Below are positions 25,666 through 35,682 of a stretch of 64,000 nt of DNA, piece after piece. This stretch comes from Actinomadura physcomitrii. Lineage in GTDB: Bacteria > Actinomycetota > Actinomycetes > Streptosporangiales > Streptosporangiaceae. The DNA lies in assembly GCF_008923205.2 (NCBI RefSeq), contig NZ_WBMS02000012.1, positions 1 through 64,000 of the forward strand. The letters run 5' to 3'. The translations under genes and the position numbers were made by a program. Numbering within the stretch: the first letter of the stretch is position 1; each line of letters starts with the position of its first letter. The notes under the pieces were generated by a model. The model was not told where the DNA came from. It searched no databases and worked only from the letters and a program-made list of their open reading frames with translations.

Positions 25666-26385
25666 CTACTTGCCGAAAGCCATCAACCGATAGACCGGAT
25701 CAGCGCGCGGAACGTCCTGCTCGGGCAAGGCCGCCAGCCCCGCCCGGACCGAAGTCGTATCGCCCACCCACCACGGCAACCTGTCGCGCCACTCCATAGG
25801 GCTACGCCCTTGCCCCACGCCCTCGAACGCCCCTTCTCCCACTGGTGCCATGCCCAACTCGGCCAGCACCTTGGTGATCCGCCCGGCCCCGTCAGGCCGC
25901 CCATTGCCATTGACCGGCATGTGCCGGGCGATCACCTCCGTCGCATCACTGCCGGTCTCGAAAAAGGCCAGATCCTTGTCGACCGTGCTGACCAGAACCC
26001 CGCCCGGCCTCAGAACCCGCGCGCATTCGGCGAGAATCCGATCTGCTTCCTTTCGCCCGACCAGATGAAGCAGCCACATGGTGACCACCACGTCACACGA
26101 ATCGTCCGCGAACGGCAGGCGACCGGCGTCCGCAAGAACGGCGTTCCCCGCCCCGAGTCGCCGAACGGCGAAAGCGAGCATCCCCGCAGCCCTGTCGACC
26201 CCGACCACCCGCCGCCCGGCCCCCCGAAGCCGAGCCGTGACGATCCCGGTCCCGCACCCGACGTCGACCACGACCTCCGCGCCAGCCGGAATCAGCCCCA
26301 ACACGGCCCCGGCCGCAGCCGCCGCCCGCGGCTCACCCCCACGAGTCCGGTCGTAAGAACCCGCTTCCTTCTCGTAATCGAGCAT
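25666..26385 (-). CDS. class I SAM-dependent methyltransferase
   Basis: A 239-aa methyltransferase. The start reads MLDYEKEAGSYDRTRGG; motif I is VVDVGCGTGIVTARLRGAG, then VVGVDRAAGMLAFA, LADAGRLPFADDSCDVV and CARVLRPGGVLV. These are UbiE/Coq5-type motifs. No substrate can be inferred. It lies 106 bp upstream of the cell-wall genes on the same strand but is probably a separate unit. Confidence 0.9.
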   Translation of the reverse strand: MLDYEKEAGSYDRTRGGEPRAAAAAGAVLGLIPAGAEVVVDVGCGTGIVTARLRGAGRRVVGVDRAAGMLAFAVRRLGAGNAVLADAGRLPFADDSCDVVVTMWLLHLVGRKEADRILAECARVLRPGGVLVSTVDKDLAFFETGSDATEVIARHMPVNGNGRPDGAGRITKVLAELGMAPVGEGAFEGVGQGRSPMEWRDRLPWWVGDTTSVRAGLAALPEQDVPRADPVYRLMAFGK

Positions 26386-26437
26386 CTCCCGCAGACCTCA
26401 CCCCACCGTCGCACCGCCATCGAATAAATTTTCGACC

Positions 26438-26722
26438 ATGGTCCCAGGCCTTCTCTACGTCCCCTGCTGGTTGGACGAGGACAGCCAACACCGGCTAGCA
26501 GCGGACATCGACGCCGAGCCCTGGCAGTCGCAACTGCGGCGACGCGTCCAGCACTACGGACACCGCTACGACTATGGCAGTCGCGGCGTGGGCGACGTCC
26601 CGGCCCCACCACTGCCCCGCTGGGCGGTGACACTGGCCGGACGCCTGCGCGACGCCGGCCACTTCGACCGGCGACCGGACCAGGTGATCGTGAACGGCGC
26701 AAGGCGCGAGAGAATGCGCTGA
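26438..26722 (+). pseudogene. truncated AlkB-like 2OG-Fe(II) dioxygenase
   Basis: The first about 85 residues match the AlkB-type N-terminus: GLLYVPCWLDEDSQHRLAAD, WQSQLRRRVQHYGHRYDYGS and RPDQVIVN. The protein then reads GARRERMR and stops. The catalytic HxD...H core that should follow PDQVIVNEY is absent. Immediately after the break, another frame encodes the C-terminus of a tyrosine integrase. The gene was cut by the integrase junction near 26695. Confidence 0.8.
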
Positions 26723-26943
26723 CGCCTCGTGAGGCCGCCTCGCCGCTGGCTGAGACGCCGTACGCCCTGCGGCACGCGGCCGTGTCGACGTGGCTCGGCG
26801 CGGGCGTGCCTCCGGCTCAGGTCGCCGAGTGGGCGGGGCACAGCGTGGCCGTCTTGCCGCGCGTCTACGCCAAGTGCGTGGCCGGTCAAGAGGAGGACGC
26901 CAAGCGCCGAATCAGCGAAGCGACCAGGCCAAAGAGCCCTTAG
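26701..26943 (+). pseudogene. C-terminal remnant of a tyrosine recombinase/integrase
   Basis: The frame from 26701 reads ENALTPREAASPLAETPYAL, then RHAAVSTWLGAGVPPAQVAE, WAGHSVAVLPRVYAKC. These are the HxxR region, the second His and the nucleophilic Tyr of phage and AICE integrases. Everything N-terminal is missing. It reads toward a tRNA-Tyr gene 122 bp away, the usual place of an attachment site. It is a decayed element end. Confidence 0.85.
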
Positions 26944-27014
26944 AACTTCGGCACGTATTCGGCACGGACGGCCGTAGAGGGCCGTCAACGATCAGAGACA
27001 GCCGGACAACATGA

Positions 27015-27055
27015 GAACGGCCCCTGACCAAGAGTTGCCTGGTCAGGGACCGTTC
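27015..27055. terminator. strong hairpin 3' of tRNA-Tyr
   Basis: A 16-position stem GAACGG-C-CCCTGACCA / TGGTCAGGG-A-CCGTTC with one mismatch and a 9-base loop, ten bases beyond the tRNA 3' end. Probably the tRNA terminator. A short attachment-site relic cannot be excluded. Confidence 0.6.
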
Positions 27056-27064
27056 TGCGTGGTG

Positions 27065-27146
27065 TGGCGGGTGCAGGGTTCGAACCTGCGTAGGCTAAGC
27101 CGACGGATTTACAGTCCGCTCCCATTGGCCACTCGGGCAACCCGCC
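27065..27146 (-). tRNA. tRNA-Tyr (GTA)
   Basis: An 82-nt minus-strand cloverleaf. The acceptor GGCGGGT pairs with ACCCGCC, followed by discriminator A. The anticodon stem CGGA/TCCG holds the loop CTGTAAA with GTA at 27110-27112. A long variable arm fits class II tRNA-Tyr. The T loop reads GGTTCGAACC. No CCA is encoded. Integrase remnants beside its 3' end mark it as an insertion site. Confidence 0.95.
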
Positions 27147-27297
27147 GTGGCGTCGCTCTCGCGACGGCACTGGAAAGAATAGCGGACGCGGCGAGTGGTC
27201 GTGACATCGGAGGCGGGCGGTGCGGAGCGGCGGGGGCGCGGCGGGAGTCGATACGCTCTCAGGACCGCGAAGGTGCTGCTGAGGGGAAGTGTGCCTG

Positions 27298-27795
27298 ATG
27301 GCCGACTCGTCGTTTGACATCGTGTCGAAGCTCGACCGGCAGGAGGTCGACAACGCTCTGAACCAGGCCGCCAAGGAGGTGGCCAACCGGTTCGACTTCC
27401 GGAACGTGGACGCGGGGATCAAGTGGTCCGGGGAGAGCATCGAGATCCAGGCGAACACCGAGGAGCGGGCGAACGCCGTGCTCGACGTGCTGAAGGACAA
27501 GCTGGTCAAGCGGGGCATCTCGCTGAAGGCGATCGATCCGGGCGAGCCCAAGCTGTCGGGGAAGCTCTACAAGCTCGGCGTCGGGCTGAAGGAGGGCATC
27601 TCCCAGGAGGACGCGAAGAAGATCGGCAAGATCGTCCGGGATGAGGGGCCGAAGGGGATCAAGGCCCAGATCCAGGGGGACGAGCTGCGGGTCAGCTCGA
27701 AGAAGAAGGACGATCTGCAGCAGGTCATCGCGGTGCGGATGGCCATGGACCGGGACGTCGCGCTCCAGTTGTTCACCTCCCGGTCGCCGGGGTGA
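27298..27795 (+). CDS. yajQ: YajQ-family protein
   Basis: A 165-aa UPF0234 protein. It opens [20 protein letters not shown] and contains [20 protein letters not shown], then [20 protein letters not shown] and [20 protein letters not shown]. Homologues bind nucleic acid or cyclic di-GMP and act as regulators; the role in actinomycetes is not settled. The start at ATG 27298 has GAGGGGAAG upstream. It is monocistronic and followed by a perfect 20-bp hairpin. Confidence 0.95.
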   Translation: MADSSFDIVSKLDRQEVDNALNQAAKEVANRFDFRNVDAGIKWSGESIEIQANTEERANAVLDVLKDKLVKRGISLKAIDPGEPKLSGKLYKLGVGLKEGISQEDAKKIGKIVRDEGPKGIKAQIQGDELRVSSKKKDDLQQVIAVRMAMDRDVALQLFTSRSPG

Positions 27796-27840
27796 GAGCG
27801 CGCCGGCCGCCTCCCCCGCAGAGGCGGCCGGCGCGCTCTC
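27794..27840. terminator. 20-bp perfect hairpin terminator
   Basis: Perfect 20-base arms (27794-27813 and 27821-27840), beginning GAGAGCGCGCC, around a 7-base loop. The 5' arm overlaps the yajQ stop codon. It separates yajQ from the convergent XRE gene and can act on both. Confidence 0.85.
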
Positions 27841-27845
27841 GTGGT

Positions 27846-28130
27846 TTATGACGCGGCGGCGGGCTCGTCGGTTCGCCCCGTTTCGCAGAACGGTTCGAGG
27901 CGGTCGGCGAGGGCGGTCAGGTCGAGGTCCAGGACGCGGGCCAGGGACGCGACGGTGAAGAAGGCGGGGGCGGCGATGGCGCCGCGTTCGATCTTGCGGA
28001 GGGTGTCGAGGGAGATGCCGGCGTCGTGGGCGACGGCGGCGGCGCTGCGGGGGCCGCGGGCGGCGCGGAGGACCTGGCCGAGGGCCCGGCCCCGGTCGCG
28101 TTGCTCGTCGGTGAGTGGCGTGCGGACCAT
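27846..28130 (-). CDS. XRE-family regulator
   Basis: A 94-aa single-domain HTH: RGRALGQVLRAARGPRSAAA, then VAHDAGISLDTLRKIERG and FFTVASLARVLDLDL. The ATG at 28130 has no Shine-Dalgarno; TAGAAT lies six bases upstream, so the message may be leaderless. It is divergent from a methionine aminopeptidase gene with a TAATAC-type palindrome between them. Likely repressor of map and of itself. Confidence 0.88.
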   Translation of the reverse strand: MVRTPLTDEQRDRGRALGQVLRAARGPRSAAAVAHDAGISLDTLRKIERGAIAAPAFFTVASLARVLDLDLTALADRLEPFCETGRTDEPAAAS

Positions 28131-28140
28131 GGAAGCATTC

Positions 28141-28154
28141 TAATACTGGTATTA
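28141..28154. promoter_or_regulatory. palindromic operator between XRE and map
   Basis: TAATAC-TG-GTATTA, 6-bp arms. It overlaps the likely -10 elements of both divergent genes, a position suited to simultaneous repression by the XRE protein. Confidence 0.7.
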
Positions 28155-28165
28155 CTATCTTCGCC

Positions 28166-28933
28166 ATGGTGACTTACCGAAGCCCACGGGAGTGGGAGCT
28201 CATGCGCGAGGCGGGCCGGGTCGTGGCGCGGATCCTGGCGGGGACGCGGGAGGCGGCGGAGCCGGGCCTGCCGGTGGCGGAGCTGGACGCGGTGGCCGGG
28301 CGGATCCTGAAGGAGAACGGCGCGACGTCGCCGTTCCTGCACTACAAGCCGAGCTGGGCGCCGGTGCCGTATCCGGCGAACATCTGCGTGTCGGTCAATG
28401 ACGTCGTCGTGCACGGCATTCCGGGCAATCAGGTGCTGAAGGACGGGGACCTGGTGTCGGTGGACTGCGGGGCGACGCTCGGCGGGTACTGCGGCGACGC
28501 GGCCGTCTCGTTCTTCGTGGGGACCGGCGACGAGGCCGGGCAGCGGCTCCTGGACGTGACGCGGACCGCTCTGGAGCGGGCGATCGCGGCGGCCGTGCCG
28601 GGGAACCGGATGGGCGACATCGCGAACGCGGTCGAGCGGACGGCGCGCAAGGCCGGTTACGGGATCATGCAGGGGTGCGGCGGGCACGGGATCGGGACGC
28701 AGATGCACGAGGACCCGCCGGTGCCGAACGTGGGCCGGGCGGGCAAGGGGATGCCGCTGCGCGAGGGTTTGACGATCGCGATCGAGCCAATGCTGCACGA
28801 GGGCGGGTCGGACGAGGCGCGGACGCTGGCGGACGGCTGGTCGATCGCGACGGCCGACGGCAGCCGGGCCGCGCACTTCGAGCACTCCATCGCGATCACG
28901 GCGGACGGGCCGCTGGTGCTGACGGCGCTTTAG
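28166..28933 (+). CDS. map: type I methionine aminopeptidase
   Basis: A 255-aa enzyme removing N-terminal Met. Metal ligands are visible in the usual order: D in [21 protein letters not shown] in [16 protein letters not shown] in IAIEPML and E in HFEHSIAIT. The [20 protein letters not shown] strand is typical. There is no Shine-Dalgarno; the -10-like TATTACT is 10 bases from the ATG, so it is probably nearly leaderless. Actinomycetes carry several MetAPs, and being divergent from an XRE repressor suggests this is a regulated spare copy. Its stop overlaps the convergent htpX stop. Confidence 0.95.
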   Translation: MVTYRSPREWELMREAGRVVARILAGTREAAEPGLPVAELDAVAGRILKENGATSPFLHYKPSWAPVPYPANICVSVNDVVVHGIPGNQVLKDGDLVSVDCGATLGGYCGDAAVSFFVGTGDEAGQRLLDVTRTALERAIAAAVPGNRMGDIANAVERTARKAGYGIMQGCGGHGIGTQMHEDPPVPNVGRAGKGMPLREGLTIAIEPMLHEGGSDEARTLADGWSIATADGSRAAHFEHSIAITADGPLVLTAL

Positions 28934-29784
28934 CTCCGGTTCGCCATGCGTTCGAGGCGGGCGATGCGCTCGGCGGTCGGCGGGTGGGTGGAGAACAGCT
29001 TGCCGATGCCGGCGCCGCGGAAGGGGTTGGCGATCATCAGGGCGCTGGTGGTGGCGAGCTCGGGGTCCTGCGGCAGCGGCATCGCCTGGGTGCCCGCCTC
29101 GATCTTGCGGAGGGCGGCGGCGAGGGCGAGCGGGTCGCCGGTGAGCCGGGCGCCGGCGGAGTCGGCGGCGAACTCGCGGGTGCGGCTGATCGCCATCTGC
29201 ACGACGGCGGCGGCGACGGGGCCGAGGACCAGCATGAGCAGGGCGCCGAGGACGCCGGGCCCGTCGTCGTCGTCCGCGCGGCCGATCGGCAGGAAGATCG
29301 CCAGGTGCGACAGGTAGGTGATCACGGTGGCGATGGCGGCGGCGACGGAGGAGATCAGGATGTCGCGGTTGTAGACGTGCGAGAGCTCGTGGCCGAGGAC
29401 GGCGCGCAGTTCCCGTTCGTCCAGCATGCGCAGGATGCCGCGGGTGCAGCAGACGGCGGCGTTGCGCGGGTTGCGGCCGGTGGCGAACGCGTTCGGCTGG
29501 CGGGTCTCGGAGACGTACAGCCGCGGCATGGGCTGGCGGGCGGTGGTGGACAGCTCGCGGACGAGCCGGTAGAGCACGGGCGCCTCGACCTCGCCGACGG
29601 GGTGGGCGCGCATGGAGCGCAGCGCGATCCGGTCGGAGAACACGTAGGCGACGCCGTTGGTGCCGAGGGCGATGACCAGCGCGATGGTGAGGCCGGCGGT
29701 GCCGCCGAACGCCCAGCCGATCGCGAGCATCAATGCCGACAGCGCAGCGATCAGTGCCGCCGTCTTGACGCCGTTGAACCGCAC
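28930..29784 (-). CDS. htpX: membrane M48 metalloprotease HtpX
   Basis: A 284-aa membrane protease of the stress-quality-control HtpX family. It has two N-terminal TM helices, HELSH in [18 protein letters not shown], two further TM segments, and the third ligand E in [18 protein letters not shown]. The GTG at 29784 has GGAGG nine bases upstream; the long N-terminal extension to 29841 is probably not translated. It lies directly downstream of nuoN on the same strand. An htpX gene beside a partial nuo cluster is, as I recall, also seen in Streptomyces. Confidence 0.94.
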   Translation of the reverse strand: MRFNGVKTAALIAALSALMLAIGWAFGGTAGLTIALVIALGTNGVAYVFSDRIALRSMRAHPVGEVEAPVLYRLVRELSTTARQPMPRLYVSETRQPNAFATGRNPRNAAVCCTRGILRMLDERELRAVLGHELSHVYNRDILISSVAAAIATVITYLSHLAIFLPIGRADDDDGPGVLGALLMLVLGPVAAAVVQMAISRTREFAADSAGARLTGDPLALAAALRKIEAGTQAMPLPQDPELATTSALMIANPFRGAGIGKLFSTHPPTAERIARLERMANRS

Positions 29785-29872
29785 TCTTCGCCGCCTCCCG
29801 TCCATTCCCGCCATGAACGACAACGGTGTGACCAGCCCCAACGTTCCCGAGGCCGGTGTCCTCCCTTCCAGG

Positions 29873-31363
29873 CTAGGTGGCGGCGGAGACGGTCTGCAGG
29901 ACGATCTGCGGCGCGACCGACAGCACGACCGCGCCGGCGGCGGTGGCGGCGAGGGCGGCGCGGACGGGCCATCCGGGCAGCGGGTCGGCGAAGGGGCGGA
30001 CGGGCGGGGTGAACAGCCGGACGGCCCAGGCGAGGTAGTAGTACAGGCCGAGGACGGTGTTGATCGCCATGATCACGGCGAGCCAGGTGACGCCGCCGGC
30101 GACGGTGGAGCGGAACACCACGACCTTCGCGAACAGCCCCATGACGCCGGGCGGGAGGCCGGCGAGGCAGATGAGGAAGAACGCGAGGGCGGTCGCGGTG
30201 GCGGGGCTGCGGTGGGCGAGGCCGCGGTAGCCGTCGAGGGTGTCGCGGTAGGGGCGGGCGCCGTGGAGGGCGCGCCGCGCGAAGCCGGTGACGACGGTGA
30301 ACGCGCCGAGGTTCATGACGGCGTAGAGCGCGACGTAGGCGGTGGTCGCGGCGACGGCCTCGGGCAGGCGGTGCGACCCGACCGACAGGGGCGCGAGCAT
30401 GTAGCCGGACTGGGCGACCGACGACCAGGCCAGTAGCCGGATCGCGGTCCGCTGGCGGAGCGCGACGAGGTTGCCGAGCGTCATGGTGAGCGCCGCGAGG
30501 ACGCCGATCACCGGGCCCCACACGTGCCCGTACGCGGGCAGCCCGAGGGCGAGGACGATCGCGAGCCCGGCGAACCCGGCGGCCTTCGACACGACGGACA
30601 GGAACGCGGCGACGGGCAGCGGCGCGCCGTTGTACACGTCCGGGGCCCAGAAGTGGAACGGGACGGCGGCGACCTTGAACGCGAACCCGGCGAGGACGAG
30701 GACGACGCCGACGGCGGCGACCGGGTCCAGGTCGGACGGGACGCGGCCGAGGGCGGGCGCGATCCGGTCGAGGTGCATGGCGCCGGTCGTCCCGTACACC
30801 AGCGAGATGCCGAACAGCATGATCGCGGTGGAGACGACGGAGACGAGGAACAGCTTGAGCGCGGCCTCGGACGCGCGGCCGTCGTAGCGGCGGAGCCCGA
30901 CGAGGGCGAACACCGGCAGCGACAGCGTCTCCAGTGCGACGAGCAGCAGGACGAGGTCGCGGGCGGCGACGAGCGTCAGGGCGCCGACCACCGCGCACAG
31001 CAGCAGGAAGTGGTACTCCCCCGCCGGCATCTGCGCGTCGGTGATCTCCTGGAGGGACAGCAGCACGACGACCAGGGCCGCGGCGAGCACGATCCCCTGG
31101 AACAGCAGGGTGAAGTCGTCGGTGACGTAGGAGCAGGAGCGGGGGCCGCCGCCGCGCAGCGACGCCGGCACGCAGAAGGTGGCGCGCCGGTCGCCGGGCG
31201 CCAGCGCGATCACCGCGATCAGCGCGGCGCCGAGGGCCCCGCCGGACGCCAGGCCGAGAGCGCGGCGCGGGGCGTCGAACGCGTCGGCGAGCAGCAGCGC
31301 GAGCGCGGCGGCGGCGACGATCAGCGGCGGCGCGATCGCCGCGTAGTCGATGCCCTGGATCAT
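29873..31363 (-). CDS. nuoN: NADH-quinone oxidoreductase subunit N
   Basis: A 496-aa membrane subunit with about 14 helices, one of three Mrp-antiporter-like proton channels. It has the conserved [15 protein letters not shown] helix (Glu), the internal Lys helix ([20 protein letters not shown]), and [14 protein letters not shown]. It ends the minus-strand cluster. Its ATG at 31363 overlaps the nuoM stop by one base (TGATG). Confidence 0.95.
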   Translation of the reverse strand: MIQGIDYAAIAPPLIVAAAALALLLADAFDAPRRALGLASGGALGAALIAVIALAPGDRRATFCVPASLRGGGPRSCSYVTDDFTLLFQGIVLAAALVVVLLSLQEITDAQMPAGEYHFLLLCAVVGALTLVAARDLVLLLVALETLSLPVFALVGLRRYDGRASEAALKLFLVSVVSTAIMLFGISLVYGTTGAMHLDRIAPALGRVPSDLDPVAAVGVVLVLAGFAFKVAAVPFHFWAPDVYNGAPLPVAAFLSVVSKAAGFAGLAIVLALGLPAYGHVWGPVIGVLAALTMTLGNLVALRQRTAIRLLAWSSVAQSGYMLAPLSVGSHRLPEAVAATTAYVALYAVMNLGAFTVVTGFARRALHGARPYRDTLDGYRGLAHRSPATATALAFFLICLAGLPPGVMGLFAKVVVFRSTVAGGVTWLAVIMAINTVLGLYYYLAWAVRLFTPPVRPFADPLPGWPVRAALAATAAGAVVLSVAPQIVLQTVSAAT

Positions 31364-32865
31364 CAGCCGCCTCCGAGCAGCGCGCGGACCGGTGCGGCGG
31401 TCACGTCCAGCAGGGTCTTCGGCCACAGCCCGACGAGCAGGGTCAGCGCGATCAGCGGCACCCAGGCGGCGTACTCCTGGGCCGACACGGCGGGGCCCCG
31501 GTCCGCCGCGGCGGCCGGCCGCGTCCCGTGCGTGATCTTGGCGAGCATGCGCAGGAAGTAGCCGGCGGTGAGCAGCGCGCCGATCCCCGCGACCGCCATG
31601 AACGTGACGAACGCGCCGCGCGGCAGGTCGGCGTCCGGGCGGTACGCGCCGGTCATCGCGAGCATCTCGCCCCAGAACCCGGCGAGGCCCGGCAGCCCCA
31701 GCGAGGCGACGGACGCGAAGGTCAGCACGGACGCCAGCCGCGGCGCGGTGCCGAGCATGCCGCCGCCGACCGCGTCCATGTCGGTGCTGCCCCAGCGGTC
31801 CTTCACCGCTCCGGCCAGGAAGAACAGCAGGCCGGTGATCAGCCCGTGCGCGATGTTGCCGAACAGCGCCGCGTCGATCCCGACGGGGGTGAGCGTCGCG
31901 ATCCCGAGCAGGACGAAGCCCATGTGCCCGACGGACGAGTAGGCGATCATCCGTTTGAGGTCGCGCTGGGCGAGGCAGGCGAGCGCGCCGTAGACGATCC
32001 CGATGACGGCGAGGAGCCCGAGCCACGGCGCCCACACCCGCGCGCCGTCCGGGGTGAGCGGCAGCGCCACGCGGACGAGCCCGTAGGTGCCCATCTTCAG
32101 CAGCACTCCGGCCAGCAGCACGGACCCGACGGTCGGCGCCTCGGTGTGCGCGTCCGGCAGCCAGGTGTGCAGGGGCCACATCGGCGCCTTCACCGCGAAC
32201 CCGATCCCCATCAGCGCGAACGCGGTGATCTGGACCCCGCGGGAGACGCCGGAGCCGTGCCGCGCGGCCAGCTGGACCATGTCGAGCGTGCCCGCGTTGA
32301 CCGCGACCAGCAGCATCCCGGCGAGCACCAGCCCCGAGCCGAGCAGCGTGTACAGGATGAACTTGGACGCGGCGGCGCGGCGGCCGTCCCCGCCCCACAG
32401 CATGATCACCACGTACATCGGGATCAGCACGGTCTCGAAGAACACGAAGAACAGCACGAGGTCGAGGGCGGTGAACGTGCCGATCAGCCCGACCTCGAGG
32501 ACGAGCAGCAGCGCGGTCAGCAGCCGGATCCGCCCGCCCGCCGGCGGGTGCCGCAGCGTGTAGAGGAAGCACAGGAACGTCAGCAGCGCGGTCAGCACGA
32601 CCAGCGGCAGCGAGATCCCGTCGGCGCCGAGGTGGAACCGCAGCCCGATCGACGGCGCCCACGCCTCGTTCACCTGGAGCTGCGTCCGGGAGGTGTCGCC
32701 GAAGTCGAACGCGGTCATCGCCGACACCGCGACGAGCAGCGTCGCCGCGGACACGCCCGTCCCGAACGCCCGGACGGCGAAGTCCGTGCGCAGGAACCGG
32801 TCCGCCGGGACGAGCATCGCCAGCGCCCCGCACAGCGGGATCGCCATCATCCACACGAAGATCAC
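31363..32865 (-). CDS. nuoM: NADH-quinone oxidoreductase subunit M
   Basis: A 500-aa membrane subunit. It has the channel Glu helix (FFVFFETVLIPMYVVIMLWGG), the Lys helix ([20 protein letters not shown]) and RDLKRMIAYSSVGHMGFVLL. The GTG at 32865 overlaps the nuoL stop by four bases (GTGA). All the residues needed for proton translocation that I can recognise are present. Confidence 0.95.
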   Translation of the reverse strand: MIFVWMMAIPLCGALAMLVPADRFLRTDFAVRAFGTGVSAATLLVAVSAMTAFDFGDTSRTQLQVNEAWAPSIGLRFHLGADGISLPLVVLTALLTFLCFLYTLRHPPAGGRIRLLTALLLVLEVGLIGTFTALDLVLFFVFFETVLIPMYVVIMLWGGDGRRAAASKFILYTLLGSGLVLAGMLLVAVNAGTLDMVQLAARHGSGVSRGVQITAFALMGIGFAVKAPMWPLHTWLPDAHTEAPTVGSVLLAGVLLKMGTYGLVRVALPLTPDGARVWAPWLGLLAVIGIVYGALACLAQRDLKRMIAYSSVGHMGFVLLGIATLTPVGIDAALFGNIAHGLITGLLFFLAGAVKDRWGSTDMDAVGGGMLGTAPRLASVLTFASVASLGLPGLAGFWGEMLAMTGAYRPDADLPRGAFVTFMAVAGIGALLTAGYFLRMLAKITHGTRPAAAADRGPAVSAQEYAAWVPLIALTLLVGLWPKTLLDVTAAPVRALLGGG

Positions 32866-34778
32866 CGGAAGATCACCGCCAGGGCCGTGATGGCGACGAC
32901 GCCCGCGAGCAGCCCCGTCAGGTACGTCTGCGGGTTGCCGTTCTGCGGGATCCTCAGCAGCCCGCCGAGCCGCCGCGCGCCCCGTCCGGACGCGACGACG
33001 GCCGCGTCCACGCCGCGCCGGTCGAACCGCACGACCCCGCGCGCGAGAGCCTGCACGGGACGGACGATCGCCATCGCGTACAACTCGTCGACGTAGAAGC
33101 CCCGCGCGAACACCCTGCGCACCGGCCCGAGTCCGGCCGCCGGGTCGGACGCCGGGTCGCGGTTCCAGACGAGGAACACCGTCCCCGCGCCGAGGATCGC
33201 CAGCCCGATGCCGAGCAGCGCCGGGCCGGGGTGCGGCCGCAGCTCGCTCGCCCCGAGCCCGAAGAACCCGAGGACCGCCGCCGGGACGGCCAGCGCCGCG
33301 ACCGTCCACGTCATGATCCTCGACGGCTCGCGGATCTCGTACGTCCCGCGCGGCTCCCCGAAGAACACCATCAGCCAGGCCCGCATCGCGTACGCCGCCG
33401 TGAGCGCGACCGTCAGCAGCAACCCCAGGTAGACCAGCCACGCCACCCCGCCCGGCGGGCCGGTAATTTCGCCGTGCCTGGTCGAGTTCAGCGGGGCGTA
33501 GGCGAACCAGCCCGCCTCGGTCGTCCCGCCGCCGTGCAGGGCGGCGTGCTGGGCGGCCTCGATGACCGAGTCCTTGCTGAACCAGCCGCTGAACGGCGGG
33601 ACGCCCGCGAGGGCCGCGAACCCCGCCGTCATCGACCAGAACGTGACCGGCATGCCGCGCCGGAGCCCGCCGTGGTTCGCCAGCAGCGCGGACCCGGTGG
33701 TCGCGATCACGCAGCCGGCGGCGAGGAACAGCAGCGCCTTGAACGCCCCGTGCGCCAGCAGGTGGAAGACCGCCGCGGACTTCGCGCCGACCGCGAGCGC
33801 GGCCCCCATCACGGCGAGCTGGCTGATCGTCGAGTAGGCGAGGACGCGTTTCAGGTCGTCCTGGGCGAGGGCCGCGAGCGCCGCGCCGACCATCGAGACC
33901 ACCGCGACGACGCCGAGGACCGCGAGCGCGCCCGGCGCGGCGGCGAAGACCCCGTACAGCCGGGCGACGACGTACATGCCGGCCGCGACCATCGTCGCGG
34001 CGTGGATCAGCGCGCTGATCGGCGTGGGGCCCGCCATCGCGTCCGGGAGCCAGGTGTGCAGCGGGAACTGGGCGCTCTTGCCCGCGACGCCGGCGAGCAG
34101 CAGCAGCGCGGCGGCGGTGAGCGTCGCGTCCGGCATCGTCCAGACCCGGGACAGGACGCCGTGGATCTCGAACGTGCGGGCGCCGAGCCCGAGCACGATG
34201 ATCCCGATGAGGAAGCCGGCGTCGCCGAGCCGCGTCACCAGGAACGCCTTGACGGCCGCGCGGGAGTTGGCGCGCTCCTCCCAGCGGTGGCCGATCAGGA
34301 AGTACGAGCAGATGCCCATGACCTCCCAGCCGGCGTACAGGACGAGGAGGTCGCCGGCGAACACCACCAGCAGCATCGCGGCGGTGAACAGCGAGATGAA
34401 CGCGGCGTAGGACGAGTAGCGCCGGTCGCCGTCCATGTAGGCGACGGAGTACACCTGGACGGCGAGGGCGACGCAGCAGACCATCAGCGCGACGACCGCG
34501 GACAGGCCGTCCACCTGCAGCCCGACCCGGATCGGCACGGAGCCGGTGTCGATCACCGTCAGCGTGCCGGTCCGCTCGCCGGGGTCCTGCCAGACGACGA
34601 ACGCGACGACCGCCGCCAGGACGAGCGAGACGGCGACCGGCGCGCAGGCGATCAGCGCGGGTCCGTCGCGCAGCGCCGACCGTCCGCCGAGCAGCCGCCC
34701 GAGCGACGGGCCGCCCAGCATCCCGCCGAACGCGGCGAGGAACGGCAGCAGGATCGCCAGGGACGCGAGCCAGATCAC
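32862..34778 (-). CDS. nuoL: NADH-quinone oxidoreductase subunit L
   Basis: A 638-aa membrane subunit. Signature blocks are [57 protein letters not shown] and [20 protein letters not shown]. The C-terminal lateral helix and anchor region are present ([20 protein letters not shown]). The start is GTG 34778, overlapping the nuoK stop by four bases. Confidence 0.96.
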   Translation of the reverse strand: MIWLASLAILLPFLAAFGGMLGGPSLGRLLGGRSALRDGPALIACAPVAVSLVLAAVVAFVVWQDPGERTGTLTVIDTGSVPIRVGLQVDGLSAVVALMVCCVALAVQVYSVAYMDGDRRYSSYAAFISLFTAAMLLVVFAGDLLVLYAGWEVMGICSYFLIGHRWEERANSRAAVKAFLVTRLGDAGFLIGIIVLGLGARTFEIHGVLSRVWTMPDATLTAAALLLLAGVAGKSAQFPLHTWLPDAMAGPTPISALIHAATMVAAGMYVVARLYGVFAAAPGALAVLGVVAVVSMVGAALAALAQDDLKRVLAYSTISQLAVMGAALAVGAKSAAVFHLLAHGAFKALLFLAAGCVIATTGSALLANHGGLRRGMPVTFWSMTAGFAALAGVPPFSGWFSKDSVIEAAQHAALHGGGTTEAGWFAYAPLNSTRHGEITGPPGGVAWLVYLGLLLTVALTAAYAMRAWLMVFFGEPRGTYEIREPSRIMTWTVAALAVPAAVLGFFGLGASELRPHPGPALLGIGLAILGAGTVFLVWNRDPASDPAAGLGPVRRVFARGFYVDELYAMAIVRPVQALARGVVRFDRRGVDAAVVASGRGARRLGGLLRIPQNGNPQTYLTGLLAGVVAITALAVIFR

Positions 34779-35149
34779 GGCGCCGCCCTCTCGACCGTTT
34801 CGGGCTCGGGTCCGGGCTCGGTCTCCTCGTCCGGCGCGTCGTCGGATTCGGCCAGCGAGCGCAGCCGGTCGATGTCGACGTTCTGCCGGTTCCGGTACAC
34901 CAGCAGGACGATCGCGAGGCCGAGCCCGACCTCCGCCGCCGCGATCACGATCGTGAACAGGGTGAGCACCTGCCCGCCGTGCAGCCGGTCGCGGAACCGC
35001 ATGTCGAACGTGACGAGGTTGAGGTTCACCGCGTTCAGCATCAGCTCGACCGACATCAGGACGAGGATGGCGTTGCGCCGCGCCAGCACCCCGTAGACGC
35101 CGACGGAGAACAGCAGCGCCGCGACGACGGTCGGGTAGGCCAGATGCAT
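34775..35149 (-). CDS. nuoK: NADH-quinone oxidoreductase subunit K
   Basis: A 124-aa three-helix subunit. The [19 protein letters not shown] helix carries a conserved Glu, and [20 protein letters not shown] carries the second. A 25-residue acidic tail ([16 protein letters not shown]) extends the C-terminus beyond the usual length of about 100 residues. The ATG at 35149 overlaps the nuoJ stop (TGATG). Confidence 0.93.
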   Translation of the reverse strand: MHLAYPTVVAALLFSVGVYGVLARRNAILVLMSVELMLNAVNLNLVTFDMRFRDRLHGGQVLTLFTIVIAAAEVGLGLAIVLLVYRNRQNVDIDRLRSLAESDDAPDEETEPGPEPETVERAAP

Positions 35150-35682
35150 CAGCCGCGCCCCTTCCGCCGCCCGGCGACCCGGGACCCGATGTCGGTGCGG
35201 GACAGGACGATCGCGCCGACCAGCGAGGCCAGCAGCAGCACCGACAGGACCTCGAACGGCAGCACCCACGTCCGGAACACGCTCCCGCCGAGCGCGCTCG
35301 CCGACCCGCCGCCCGCGCGCAGCGGCATCCGCTCGTTGCGGAAGCCCATGACCATGACGGTGACCAGGACCGCGGCGGTGGCGGCGGCGACCGCGGCGGC
35401 GGCCCACCGGTTGCCGGAGTCGAGGTCGGCGGAGTCGCCGATCGGCGCGCGGGTCAGCATGATCCCGAACAGCAGCAGCACGACGACCGCGCCGACGTAG
35501 ATCAGCACCTGCACCCACGCCACGAACTCCGCGGTCAGCACCAGGTAGCCGCCGGCGAGCGCGCCGAACGACAGCACCAGCCACAGCGCCGCGTGGACGA
35601 GCCGCCGCGTCGTCACCACCATGATCCCGGACCCGACGGCCACCACCCCGAGCAGCGTGAAGACGATCTCCTGGCCGCTCAT
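35149..35682 (-). CDS. nuoJ: NADH-quinone oxidoreductase subunit J
   Basis: A 177-aa membrane subunit with five helices, including the family block [20 protein letters not shown]. The C-terminus is basic. The ATG at 35682 overlaps the nuoI stop by four bases. Confidence 0.93.
   Translation of the reverse strand: MSGQEIVFTLLGVVAVGSGIMVVTTRRLVHAALWLVLSFGALAGGYLVLTAEFVAWVQVLIYVGAVVVLLLFGIMLTRAPIGDSADLDSGNRWAAAAVAAATAAVLVTVMVMGFRNERMPLRAGGGSASALGGSVFRTWVLPFEVLSVLLLASLVGAIVLSRTDIGSRVAGRRKGRG

Noticed and set aside
31528..35096. Long plus-strand open frames opposite nuoL and nuoM
   Set aside because: They are Arg/Asp/Gln-rich with no domain and mirror the codon pattern of the minus-strand nuo genes. 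They are GC-rich antisense shadows.
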